Source: Lineus longissimus (lineage: Eukaryota; Nemertea; Pilidiophora; Heteronemertea; Lineidae). From it: a stretch of 64,000 bases of DNA. Within the stretch, counting starts at the first letter, position 1. Each line of letters opens with the position of its first letter. The DNA lies in the NCBI RefSeq assembly GCF_910592395.1, contig NC_088318.1, positions 6,718,756 through 6,782,755 on the forward strand, read 5' to 3'. Below the pieces are notes generated by a model, which was given only the letters and a program-made list of their open reading frames with translations, had not been told where the DNA came from and did no database searches. Positions 52,172-63,170 of this stretch are shown piece after piece. A program made the translations under genes and the position numbers.

Positions 52172-53270
52172 AAACAGTGCTGTAAACAACTTTGTTTTTG
52201 CTGCCCTCAATGTTTGTGAATGCACCATTTTGACCTTTTGCTTTCTGTGGCTAACGATTTGGACTTAATGATATTAGTTTTAGATTCAGTTTGAAATTTC
52301 GATATTTGATTAATTGGTAGCAAGTCTGTGTTTTATAAATGAACAGTAAATCATTTGCTTCCGGGATTCTTGAGAATAAGATTGACCGGGCATTACGCTC
52401 GAGTTAAATACATTGTAAATAGGGCCTGATTGGATCGGTCAGATTCAGGAAGTTGTGTTGGATTGAAGAATTTGTGTTCTTATGGGTGTGGGTGGAGAGA
52501 AACTGTATATTGTCATAGTAATGAAAGACATACTCTATCAATTGTATTGCTAGGCTTTGCGGCACATCGGACTTTCCTTCTGCTGCCTCTTGTGTAGGCG
52601 GATAACTTCCGTTTTAAGAAATAAGTAATTTGCTGCAGTCTTTACCGATGGACAGTTGTACGATTGTAACCCATTCCTGAATAGAACAGGGCCTGGTCTC
52701 TCCAAATCTCCCCCACTCCTACCCATGTTTAGCATCAAATAGGAATCTTGGTTTGAAGTAGTTAGTGTAAAGGTAGATTCTGAAGTGTAAGGATCTCACT
52801 TACAAGTGATAACCTCAAATATTGTGAACTTTGATCATCATGAAGCTTAATACAATCAAATAATAGTATTACTGTAGTTTTTGTAATTCCTCTCTCGGAT
52901 TTAAGGATGTAACGGAGTCTCACGACAGAGCACTTTCATTTATTACCTCGAATGGGTTCATTTTCCAATGATAAAACTACAAGTAATGATAAATCCATTA
53001 AGTTAATAATTTTCACACCACTGAAGTTTTAGCTAAATGTTTAAGCCTAACCCCTTGCTGCAGCAGCCACTTTTCGGGCAGCGTTGCCGTGTGCTGACAG
53101 TCGATACAAGTAATAAACAGTGGAACTAACTTTAACTGAACGGTCAAAACTATTCGAAAGTATCGCCATCTATACTAGGATGAAACTACATGTATTTATT
53201 CCCCAGTGTGTTTGACAATTTTGAGCGGTGGCGACCAAGTGCTGGTGAATCAATATTTTGGAAGGGCAGA
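52172..53270. other. No recognised features
   Basis: Possibly the 3' UTR of the exon upstream in its first part. No polyadenylation signal was assigned. Confidence 0.3.
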
Positions 53271-54193
53271 ACGTCACCCGCATGAGATGGGACCATGTGC
53301 ATGACATGCTATGCACGTCACCCGCATGAGATGGGACCATGTACATGATATGCTATGCACGTCACCCGCATGAGATGGGACCATGTACATGATATGCTAT
53401 GCACGTCACCCGCATGAGATGGGACCATGTACATGATATGCTATGCACGTCACCCACCTGAGATGGGACCATGTACATGATATGCTATGCACGTCACCCG
53501 CCTGAGATGGGACCATGTACATGATATGCTATGCACGTCACCCGCATGAGATGGGACCATGTACATGATATGCTATGCACGTCACCCGCATGAGAAGGGA
53601 CCATGTACATGATATGCTATGCACGTCACCCGCATGAGATGGGACCATGTACATGATATGCTATGCACGTCACCCGCATGAGATGGGACCATGTCCATGA
53701 TATGCTATGCACGTCATCCGCATGAGATGGGACCATGCACATGATATGCTATGCACGTCACCCGCATGAGATGGGACCATGCACATGATATGCTATGCAC
53801 GTCACCCGCATGAGATGGGACCATGCACATGATATGCTATGCACGTCACCCGCATGAGATGGGACCATGTACATGATATGCTATGCACGTCACCCGCATG
53901 AGATGGGACCATGTACATGATATGCTATGCACGTCACCCGCATGAGATGGGACCATGTACATGATATGCTATGCACGTCACCCGCATGAGATGGGACCAT
54001 GTACATGATATGCTATGCACGTCACCCGCATGAGATGGGACCATGTACATGATATGCTATGCACGTCACCCGCATGAGATGGGACCATGTACATGACATG
54101 CTATACACGTCACCCGCATGAGATGGGACCATGTACATGACATGCTATGCGCGTCACCCGCATGAGATGGGACCATGTACATAACATGAGCCA
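53271..54193. repeat. Minisatellite, 44-bp unit, about 21 copies
   Basis: The unit starts ACGTCACCCGCATGAGATGG and ends GATATGCTATGC. Unit starts lie exactly 44 bp apart from 53271 to 54151 (20 steps), then a last partial unit. Copies differ at one or two positions (for example GTGCATGACATG in the first, AGAAGG in one near 53590). The junction between units reads GCACGTCACC, a CRE-like half-site (GTGACGTGC on the other strand). ORFs across it are artefacts of the repeat. Confidence 0.95.
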
Positions 54194-55829
54194 ATGATGA
54201 TGCCTACTACAAACATGAAAAATTGACACTGTACACGCAATGACCGCACTGGTGCCGGGATATATTGTTGAAGTCGGCCTCCCATCGTTTTCCCGCCAAA
54301 AATGAAGCCGCTTGTCAATTGTCTGCCACGTGTCCGGGGGCATAACTACACCCGATCGCAAGTCCAAGTATACGAGTGTAATGTTAGTGTTGTCACAATA
54401 TGGATGTGTGGGAAAGGAAGGGAATGCACGGAGACTACCAATAATGTAGTAACATCGGTTCAAGCGGCTGATCACGGGGTAGTTTACCGGCGGTGAAGGA
54501 TGGATAATAAGCACAACACTGGTAGATCAGCAAGGTGATAGTCATGTTCTCATCTTGTTTCTCGTTAGTCTAGCAAAATCTCAATTCTGACACCAGTCTG
54601 TTCTGCTATCCATACGTCTGTTTGTTACCTTGCATCTGGAATCCTGATCCCGAAGATATTTTACTTAGATATCACAAAATTGTATCATGCACCCTAAAAT
54701 ATAGGGATTTCACAAGCGACTAGACTTTGACATAGAAAATGCAACCTTACATCAAAGTTAGGTATAAACCTGCAGACTAATGCACACTGGCCATCCATCA
54801 CAAACTTTGAAACCAAAATATGTTGTGGCAATGTATTAACTGAGTTGGGTTTTTATTTCAAGACTTACACAAACTAATTCATCGAAATTAATATGCATGT
54901 GCACATTAACAATCAAATTGTGAATTCATTAATGTGACAGAAAACTCATACAAAGAACATCAGATACAACATACAGAAATCATCAGATGATTTCAAGGAA
55001 AGATATGGTGCCACAACAGAATCCTGTTGTGGATTACCAAAATAAAGTATTCTGAAATCAGTCTCATCTGTGGCCAATATGCCATCTTGTGGGGACTAAT
55101 TGAATAAAATCCGAGTCAGCAGATCTCATTCGGTGTTTAATTGCATTGTATAATGATAAATAGAAGCTGCTTCTTCTTCTTCATGTAAGTTTGGACATTT
55201 CCTGAAGTATTCGGCCAAAATCTCAGCGCTCAGTGTGTCAGCTCACAAAGATCACCTCGGTTACATAAGGCCAAAATAAATGGAGACGAGGTCCGTGACA
55301 ATTGTCAAATTGATTAGATTTTACAAATAGGTGACCTGGTCACAGCAAAACCAGGCGCATGTCGCTCATAGCTTGGCAGGTTAAGATGAAATGGACGTTC
55401 ATTTCACTGCTGACTGCCTTGAAATCTGAGTACATGTGTGTGGAACGAAGCTAGGGGACAAAACGACCCAGCTGAAATCAGAGTACATCCAATGCCAGCA
55501 TTATCTCCTATTCTCATTTGGGCCCATCTTCGGTGCGACGTGCGCCTCCTTTTGCTGTGACAGGTCGCACATGCGTTCAGAAGCACAATTGATCACACAG
55601 ATATCTCTCTGCTCCCAGCTTAATTGAAACATATTCAAAGAGTGGTACAACAAGTAATCTAAAGGGATAGGTCGTTCGTAAGTACTTGTGGTCCAGTTAC
55701 CTCTTTCACTACTGCACCTGGTACATATCGGGCCCGTACACTGCATACTACTGCCCACAGTAATGCGTACTGCTAAATTTTCCCCAAGTTCTATCGTTCA
55801 ATCACAGTGAGACAAGACAACCATTAAAT
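54194..55829. other. No recognised features
   Basis: About 1.6 kb without genes or identifiable repeats. Confidence 0.35.
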
Positions 55830-56240
55830 ACTCATAGGTTGGACTGGAGGTTCCAGACCTATCATTTAGATGCGAGTATGTTTTTAACTGTCCAGTGCAT
55901 ATTTGGAGAAGTATTGAAAAGGTATTTGGTGTGGCAAGTCTACAGATATAAAGACATTATTTGAATTTTGCCAATTTGGCAATAGTGTTTTGCGATTTTT
56001 CTGCCAGTTCGCTGAAATGTGTGGAAATATCAATGTCTGTCCAATTTGTCGATTATCAAAAAATTTCCGTGATCAACTACCAGTTTACTTTTCACCATTA
56101 ACTTGCCCGACTGTCCGGAAGATCATATCAAAATTTCAGATTCACAACCCCACGCAGTATTTGATGCGATGCGGTCAAACAATGAAAATTTAACTGCTAA
56201 AAGGCTTAAAAAATCAATGGTGGTCTTGTCTCCAGTCCCT
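55830..56240 (+). repeat. Dispersed repeat, copy 2
   Basis: Counterpart of 50285-50735 in the same orientation. Confidence 0.6.
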
Positions 56241-56423
56241 ATAACTTTTTGGAAGGTCACAGCTAAAAAAACAGATGGCAGCAGTGCACTCAACTCCATG
56301 CACACCTCATCACTAAGATTGGGTAATGCTAGTTATTTCCTAAACCAAGTTGGGATCCAGGCCACCCGGTCTATATCGGGTGCTGACCAGGGTAACAGTA
56401 CACTTCAAAATCCCTGAGGTAGC

Positions 56424-56625
56424 GAAAGACTTAAATAGAAATCCACTAATACACAATACCGTAGTGCAGTTATTGTGAATACAAATTCATAGTATTTGTA
56501 TATCAGTCTACACAACGGCAATGTTGAAATTTATATTTAGTATGTATTTTTGCAATTGGACATTTTTAAATTCAATGACAAATTCAAAATTTTTAACAAA
56601 CGGTATAGGCAATTATAGACAATTA
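56424..56625 (-). repeat. Dispersed repeat, inverted partner of 51496-51720
   Basis: Begins TAGAAATCCACTAATACACAAT and contains TTATATTTAGTATGTATTT, complements of blocks in 51496-51720. Confidence 0.55.
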
Positions 56626-56734
56626 TTTGTACAAGATTAACCGTTTTAAAAACAACGGGCTAGTTGACTTCAGCAAAAAAGGAATTGATTCAGTATAAAA
56701 TGCTTTGTAAAAGTACACCTTTCACAAACTTCTT

Positions 56735-56850
56735 GAATTATCAAACAATTTTTTAAAGGATTATTGAGACTTAGGGATTCTGACCCACACCCCTCATTGT
56801 ATTGCTTTTGACATAATTTATATTCAAGAGCCCGATGTGACAGGACCTGC
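56735..56850 (-). repeat. SINE-like repeat, copy 1
   Basis: On the minus strand GAGGGGTGTGGGTCAGAATCCCT is a diverged form of the B-box block in the copy at 57760-57850. Shared context: ATAATTTATGTCAAAAGCAATACAATGAG. Confidence 0.4.
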
Positions 56851-57744
56851 CTCCACATATCAGGGGCATACAATGTCATAAATATCACAATATCATAAAT
56901 ATCAACCATTGAACGATGGTTAGGACTACCTCTGGGCGGATGTTTCAGAATGGTTTTGGAGTTCGGTGTAGATAATTTGGTTTTAACACATACGTAATGC
57001 TGTTATCTGTGTGCCTAATCATGCGTCAATTGGAATGACAGACTCTGATTTGGCAATGGGTGTCTGACTGCCACATGATCATTTGGGTAGGAGCCAATTT
57101 TCTCAGGGCTTTGTCACCCTGGAGAATAAATTCCCCACATTGTCGAGCATCTTATCAGGCCTTCCAGTTTGCCGAGCTTGCCTGTCCTGGGAAAGGAAAT
57201 TTTATTTTAAAAAGTTAGAAAAACTTTGTAGTTGGGTCTTTCACCAAAATGTTTTTGTGTTTATCTGGTTATAAGGTTCTTCAAGCATGATATGATTTCC
57301 ATCAAATAAAGAGAAAATTGCACAGTTGATTTGTCCTATGGAAAACGAACAAATTGTGAATTATGCATGGATTGATTTTGTGTGGGCACCACAGAGTAAC
57401 CCGCTGGTTAATTTACTTTGAAATTGAGTGCATATGATGACATATTATATCAGATGATCATTGTTTATTTTAGAAGCGAGCCAAAGGCCTGCTGTTGGAA
57501 GATGAGACAAGGTCGACACAAGTCTTGTGCAATCCTGCCCAATGTACTGGTCCCGACATAGGCATTGACAAAATCATATTCTCTAGTTTCTCACTTCTAA
57601 CATCCAGTCAGATCTTTACCACGTGCACATTTCTAGGCCCGTAATGGGGGAACTTTTAGGCCTTCTATTCAAGCCACTATTGCCATTGAGATCTGTAATC
57701 TGATCAAGTGCCTTTAATTGTGTTCTTTGTAACTTATCTACCAG

Positions 57745-57860
57745 AAGACATATTTGAGAAAAACAATTATTGAGATTTAGGGATTTGAACCCGCACCCCT
57801 CATTGTATTGCTTTCGACATAATTTAAATATGCCCACATCACTAAGCTCATCCAATTGGT
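57745..57860 (-). repeat. SINE-like repeat, copy 2, with B box
   Basis: On the minus strand GGTGCGGGTTCAAATCCC matches a Pol III B box. A possible weak A-box (GAGCTTAGTGATGTGGG) lies about 60 bases upstream. A tRNA-derived SINE is the simplest reading. Confidence 0.4.
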
Positions 57861-58365
57861 GAGTCATAGATCATCTGATCACCTGAATTCGGTGATGATG
57901 ACCTACGACCTGTCTACTTGGCTGTTTTGTGTCACTTCTGTTTCTACATGACTACAACACTGTTGTGGCCAAACAAATAATCTTAAAATTGAGCACCTTT
58001 CTTTGGATATACACATTGATACCCGACATGAACATACAAAAATAAATTTTTCAATATAATCCATGGAATCATATGAAACCCACAAGCAAACCTGAAGATG
58101 TCATCACATCTTATCATGTTATGGCACACTCATATTATTGATTAGTTCGGGTAAAATTAAATATTCTGCAGTAATTCTTTTACTCTGGTATTTCTTATTG
58201 CACTGACTGAGAAATTAGTGGTTTTAACAAACGAAATTGTTATTCTGAACCATTTAAATGGTTATTTTTTGCTACTTTTGTAGCTAGAACAACTAATTAT
58301 TGGTTAGTGTCACTACTACATGTACTTTTACTCATTTTACTGTTGGTGCAATAAAAACTTCCAGA
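57861..58365. other. No recognised features
   Basis: AT-rich noncoding sequence. Confidence 0.3.
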
Positions 58366-58547
58366 TACATTGGAACCACCCTTAGCGGACACCTCTCTAT
58401 CAAGGACAACCTCTCTATTAAGGACACTAGGTTTGGTCCCAAATTGGTTGTTTCCATTCAATTTGACCTCTCAAATCAGGACACCTCTCTATTAAGGATA
58501 GCACTTGTCGGTCCCGAGGGTGTCCTTAATAGAGAGGTTCTACTGTA
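58366..58547. mobile_element. Tc1/mariner-like MITE (182 bp), copy 2
   Basis: Runs from TACATTGGAACCACCCTTAG to AGAGAGGTTCTACTGTA, opposite in orientation to 51191-51370. Internal AACCTCTCTATTAAGGAC blocks are shared. Confidence 0.7.
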
Positions 58548-58774
58548 AGTAGTTTTACAAATAAATTTTAAGACTGTTCTATCTAAAAGACACGTGATTT
58601 TCTGTGATGCCATCCAAAATTATCACTTACCAATCTGAGCGGTTTGTTCGAGATGTTAACACGGGTTAGTGTAATTGACCACACAAGTGCACAAAGACCC
58701 CTGAGTAAATAGGCTAAAGGCCAGAAGTATCATTTGATTAACATGCAGGTGAATTTCCCTGCTAATTAGCCTCG

Positions 58775-58986
58775 TTAGAAGGGTACAGATAAGTCTATAT
58801 CCAAGGGCGCGTCATCACACGAGACATATCTATGAGTCACTTGATCACCATGGACTTTTATGATCCTGAAGCCGCATTCATCACTACCAAGTTGAGCACC
58901 CAATGCAGATGTCACAGTCATTTCAAGGTCCCCATCCCTGCCACTGGATTCACGATGGTAATGACCAGAGAAAACATACCTCACAC
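58775..58986 (-). CDS. CPPED1-like phosphoesterase, last exon
   Basis: After TTTGCTTTGGCAG the frame reads GVRYVFSGHYHRESSGRDGD and ends DIDLSVPF-stop (58775-58777). GHYH is the GHxH metal-binding motif of calcineurin-like phosphoesterases. TSALGAQLG is the family-specific block that follows. Confidence 0.9.
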
Positions 58987-60684
58987 CTGCCAAAGCAAAC
59001 AATTCATAGCATTAGACATTCCTTTGAGTGACACATGGAATTCTACTAATTTACAGAGGCAGGATGCTTCTTTCATAAAGGCAACTTCACTCAATGTATG
59101 ATCTTGACCGAGTTGAAACCATTGATAGGGTAGTTGAATTTACATCATGTATCAAAATAAAATTGAGAATAGGAAAGATTGAACATTGTTGAATCCCAAT
59201 AAACATTATCATGCAAGTCCCGGGTGTCCCTACTAAAATCAAAACACACCAGTTGTCCTCCATGCAAAAACATATAGCCTACTCTCTCCACCTTTCCATT
59301 TGGATGTGTCAGGATCTTTAGATTGGGCTTAATTAATATCAAGACCCTGCTACTGGACATGGCCCAGTGAATGCCAAAACTTGCCTGATTCTTTGAACAG
59401 TTTGAGCCATTTGGCCCTCTCCTCAATGGGTATGTTGAAATAACGATCATCTGGTTCATCTGGGGTCTTAAGGAACCATGGTATGTGCTGCAGCAGGATG
59501 ATTTGTTTGCAACCTTTAGCTCTGCTGTCTGCTAGCTCTTCTTCCAACCATCTATCGTGGTCTTCTTTAAGGGTTGCTACCTGGACAAATCACAAATGTG
59601 GAAATATCAAGTACTGGCGGTGCATCCATTGGTAAAGATTAATAGATAACAAGCTAAAGAAAGTACAGTAGAACCTCTCCATTAAGACAGGCGTTATGGA
59701 TCTATCTCACCAGGATCGTAGCTTGGATATCTCATGCACAGGGATGGGCAGTAACTCACTGCACTGGGTGGAAGCATAACAGTTGAGTCTTCCACCCAGA
59801 AAACAGCGCAGGCGAGTTGCACCAAACAACAGACCTAAATGAGGCTTGTGAAAATTATCTACACTGAATCATCATGGCAGTGCACACGTTTTCAAACCCA
59901 TACCTACCTTACTGGGATCCTTGATATACTGTGTGTTCGGAGAAATGAATTTCACACCACCACACCAAAAGGAAAAGTAGTCATCACCAAAGTTGGCTTT
60001 GTATCTATCCACAGTTTCAGGTGTAGGTGTATTTCCAATGTCATGGTTGCCAGGGATACAAAACAAGGGAATGGAAGGAACTAATTTTGAGAAAGCCAAT
60101 CTGAAGTCGCATTCTTGGTTCTCCCTGTCAGGCTGACCTGAAGAAAATATGTAAATTATCGAGATTATACTGATTGAGAGTGTTCGGCAACAGCCGGTTT
60201 CCAACTAACATTTTATACAATATTAACTGTCCCTTTGATTGGTTCGTTGAAAAGAATGCTGCCAGTGATGACCACCACTGGTAAAAATCTGGAATACCAA
60301 ATTGTAAACTACCCACTTGGGAAGGTAAATGGCATGAATCATTATCGTACCTGGTAAATCGTTGGCAATATCCCCTGTCACAATGACGAATTTTGGCTTT
60401 GGAACCATCCTATTAAGTGCCTCAACACACTTATTTGAATTGTCTATCTCCCACGACCATCTGGAAAAAAACATACTTAAATCAATTAATGCACACAAAG
60501 GTATTTTTCGAGTAACCATTTCCATTAAATGAAGCTACATGCCACGGAATTGTTTTCTGAGATACATGAGACCTTACTAACCCTCTTTTGCTTTCATTCC
60601 CTCCGACCATAGTTCCCATCATTCCATACTGAATATCGGTTACTTGAACAAAGTAGAATGGCTCCTTCCATTCACCATTGTTTG
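58775..60684 (-). CDS. CPPED1-type serine/threonine phosphatase gene
   Basis: Five exons (60582-60684, 60351-60460, 59908-60137, 59385-59580 and 58775-58986) encode about 283 residues in one continuous frame. Motifs in order: EWKEPFYFVQVTDIQYG (metal-binding aspartate; D-x-Q rather than D-x-H, as in CPPED1), VTGDIANDLPG, PGNHDIGNTPTPETV, FGDDYFSFWCGG, LLQHIPWF and SGHYHR. This set is specific to CPPED1, a cytosolic protein phosphatase (about 314 residues in human). The missing piece is the N-terminal exon, expected upstream of 60684 but not recognised. No stops or frameshifts. One intron uses a GC donor. Confidence 0.92.
59385..59580 (-). CDS. CPPED1 exon with the QHIP motif; GC splice donor
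   Basis: 196 bp. Acceptor TTTGTCCAG. Frame VATLKEDHDRWLEEELADSR, IILLQHIPWFLKTP, then FKESG. The exon ends at CAG followed by GCAAGT, the consensus form of the rare GC-AG intron; no GT donor keeps the frame. Confidence 0.88.
59664..59692. repeat. End fragment of the Tc1/mariner-like MITE family
   Basis: TACAGTAGAACCTCTCCATT matches the terminus of the MITE at 51191. It lies in a CPPED1 intron. Confidence 0.5.
59908..60137 (-). CDS. CPPED1 exon with the GNHD motif
   Basis: 230 bp between TTTTCTTCAG and AAG-GTAGGT. Carries FCIPGNHDIGNTPTPETVDR and DDYFSFWCGGVKF; the GNHD histidine and aspartate bind metal and act in catalysis. Confidence 0.92.
60351..60460 (-). CDS. CPPED1 exon with the TGD motif
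   Basis: 110 bp between TTTTTCCAG and CAG-GTACGA. Frame WSWEIDNSNKCVEALNRMV then FVIVTGDIANDLP; the GD aspartate binds metal. Confidence 0.9.
60582..60684 (-). CDS. CPPED1 exon with the first metal-binding aspartate
   Basis: 103 bp between TTATTATTTCAG and AGG-GTTAGT. Frame NNGEWKEPFYFVQVTDIQYG then GGNESKRG, joined in phase to the next exon (GG-A codon). Confidence 0.9.
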
Positions 60685-60841
60685 CTGAAATAATAACACA
60701 TACGTATGTAACAGCACATGGTATATATATGGTAAAGGACCCATTGGGGGCATTGCCTTGGCAGTCGGTGCTCAAAGCAGGAAGCCATATTCACACGATC
60801 TCCAGTCAGTGGCACACTGTGACAAAGTTACTTGGATATGG

Positions 60842-60965
60842 AAGTAGAACCTCACCTTGAAGACACCTCTGCCAGACACTGACACATAGCGGACATGTCT
60901 GTCAGTCCCCATTTTTTGAAAACATTTCCAATAACATAAACCTCTGTATGATGGACACCTCTCTA
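60842..60965. repeat. Diverged member of the Tc1/mariner-like MITE family
   Basis: GAAGTAGAACCTCACCTTGAAGACACC at the left and GATGGACACCTCTCTACTC at the right resemble the MITE ends and interior, but the terminal repeat is degraded. Confidence 0.35.
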
Positions 60966-61430
60966 CTCTGAATTGCAGACAATTGATGGCAACATTTTTG
61001 CACGGAGAGCTGGGTGGAAGCATTGTTGATTTCTCCACCCACCAAACGAGGGACCGCAACGAGGCTGGTGAAAACAATTTATGGCCCATTCTGAAATGTT
61101 TTGTCCACATCATTTGGGGCTCTGGAGCGTGGACGACTGATTGGATTTCTCCCAGTTTAGTTTTTACCAACTCTCTAGGCTGTGCAACCAAACAAGACCA
61201 AACAGAAATTTTGAGTCTGGCAAACTTTTTAACTGAAAAACCCACTACATTACAACTCAAAGATTGGTAAATGTGATAGAGTTAATTTTGGTCTGCTGGC
61301 CCACTGGACCAATGAGTAGTGAACCACACTGTGGGCCTGTAGACTTCTTCAGAGGAAATTTACCGACTATGAATAGAATTCTTTTTTTAAGATTCTAATC
61401 TTATCAGACATAAAGATTCAACCAGAGACC

Positions 61431-61510
61431 CATCCTGAGGAAATCAGGGGTTAATGTTCGCTTCTCCGGCCCTGCGTGGTGAACATTAAACCCACAATTT
61501 CCTCAGGATG
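61431..61510. mobile_element. 80-bp hairpin MITE with 9-bp target duplication
   Basis: CATCCTGAGGAAAT and ATTTCCTCAGGATG close a hairpin with inner arms GGGTTAATGTTC / GAACATTAAACCC. CCAGAGACC is directly repeated on both sides (61422-61430 and 61511-61519), a 9-bp duplication as made by Mutator-like elements. Confidence 0.75.
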
Positions 61511-61529
61511 CCAGAGACCTGGAATAAAA

Positions 61530-62564
61530 TGAAATGGCCAGGGCCATTGTGCTCACCTCATGTGGAGGAAAGATGGATAAAGAGCATGGTATTGTGTCAT
61601 GTAGTGTTAGGTTTGATGTAGGTCCAAGCAATTACAATTTCCCCAAAATGGCCAATTTACAGTACATTCGACCTCTGTGACCTTGAAAAGTAGGTCAAAT
61701 CAAAGAAGACCCGGGTGACACATTGAATGGTTGTTAGAATTAGATGTACCTATGATATAAAATTGGTGCCAATCGGGCAATCATTACTAGGAATAATGGC
61801 ATTTTGAAGAATTTAGGATTTGGCCCCCTCCCTGGAGGCCAAACGGCAAATCAGATCGCACCAAACTTCGGTACCTGAGATCACCTGACCAAGGGGTACA
61901 TGTGTACTTAATTTGTGATCAATAGTCATTGCAGTTAAGAAACGTGCCATAGTTACGGCCTGACGGCGAATTTACGCTATTTGACCTCTGTGACCTTGAC
62001 AAGAAGGTCAAATTAAAAACCTGTGTGACATATACTGTATGGTGGTTAGATGTACCCATGATATCAAATTGGTGGCAATCGGGCAAGAAGTTAAGGAATA
62101 ATCACATTTTTAAGGTTTTTGGATTTTGCCCCCTGGTGGTCAAGTGGTGAATCATATTGGACCAAACTTCGGTCCGAGATCACCTGACTAAGGGGTAAAT
62201 GTGTACCAAATTTGGTATCAATAGTCATTGCAGTTTAGAAACGTGCCATCGTTACATCCTAAAGGCCAATTTACACCATTTGACCTCTGTGACCTTGAAA
62301 AGGAGGTCAAATCAAAAACCCGGAGGATATATGATGCACCTTTGCTAGAAGTACCTACCATATTTTTTTCAAAATTTCCCGACAACTATTAAGGGAGATA
62401 TTGCATATTTTCACTTTTAACGTTTGGCCCCCTGGTGGCCAAACAATGAAACGAATCGGACCGAAACTTGGTCTCCAAGGTGTCATTACATAAGGGTACA
62501 TGTGTACCAAGTTTCAACTCAATAGCTCTAACAGTTACGAAACGTGCCCTGCTAACGGACGACG

Positions 62565-62596
<32 letters not shown>

Positions 62597-62649
62597 ACGA
62601 CGGACGCCACGGTATGGGATAAGCTCACCTCTGCTAAGAGGTGAGCTAA
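61530..62649 (+). mobile_element. Pearl/Helentron-like element, copy 7
   Basis: 1120 bp; usual ends, three core units and an (ACG)n tail (about 62562-62607). It starts 10 bases after the duplication of the hairpin MITE. Confidence 0.85.
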
Positions 62650-62841
62650 AAACCCAACAATGTGGACATTTTATTTGTCGCCGACTTTTCTTACAAAAGT
62701 TATAATTACCATATTCAAATCCTCCTAGCTGTTTATCAACTGATGGTACAAATGATCCAAAACGAGGAGGAGAATCCGCCATTTTCAACACGATATTACC
62801 TCTTAGCTGTTCTTGTGTTAAAAGTGCCTGAAATAATGAAA

Positions 62842-63170
62842 TGAAATGTCCTGGGGACATTGTGCTCACCTGGGAATCATTTAGTGGCAGATGAAATGAC
62901 ATATGGAGGTTAAATTGACTTTTAGATATGACAAAATGTGGTACTGTCAATGACACTTTTAGAGTTTGACCTCTGTGAACTTGATAAACTAGGTCACAAT
63001 TGACCTAAATTCGGTCAACTTGTACAGATGCCCAATAGGTGTCTCCATATAATATTTGAAAAATCTCTGACAAATAGTAGTGAAACGTATCAACTTCAAT
63101 GGAATTTTAGAGTTTGACCTTTCTGACCTTGGAAACTAGGTCAAGGTGAAAGTGCGGATATAATAATCAG
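62842..63170 (+). mobile_element. Diverged pearl/Helentron-like relative, 5' part
   Basis: Starts TGAAATGTCCTGGGGACATT, with the same subterminal GTGCTCACCT. Two core-like blocks (TTTGACCTCTGTGAACTTG at about 62967 and TTTGACCTTTCTGACCTTGG at about 63114) are each followed by AGGTCA. No (ACG)n tail or 3' hairpin is seen, so the 3' end is lost or unrecognised. Confidence 0.6.

Noticed and set aside
53271-54193. CRISPR-like array
   Set aside because: Units are contiguous 44-bp tandem repeats without unique spacers, in a eukaryotic genome.
54110-54514. 134-codon minus-strand ORF
   Set aside because: Half of it is minisatellite and the rest has no recognisable motif.
57760-57850. Functional tRNA gene
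   Set aside because: A B box is present, but no cloverleaf with acceptor stem can be drawn; better explained as a SINE remnant.
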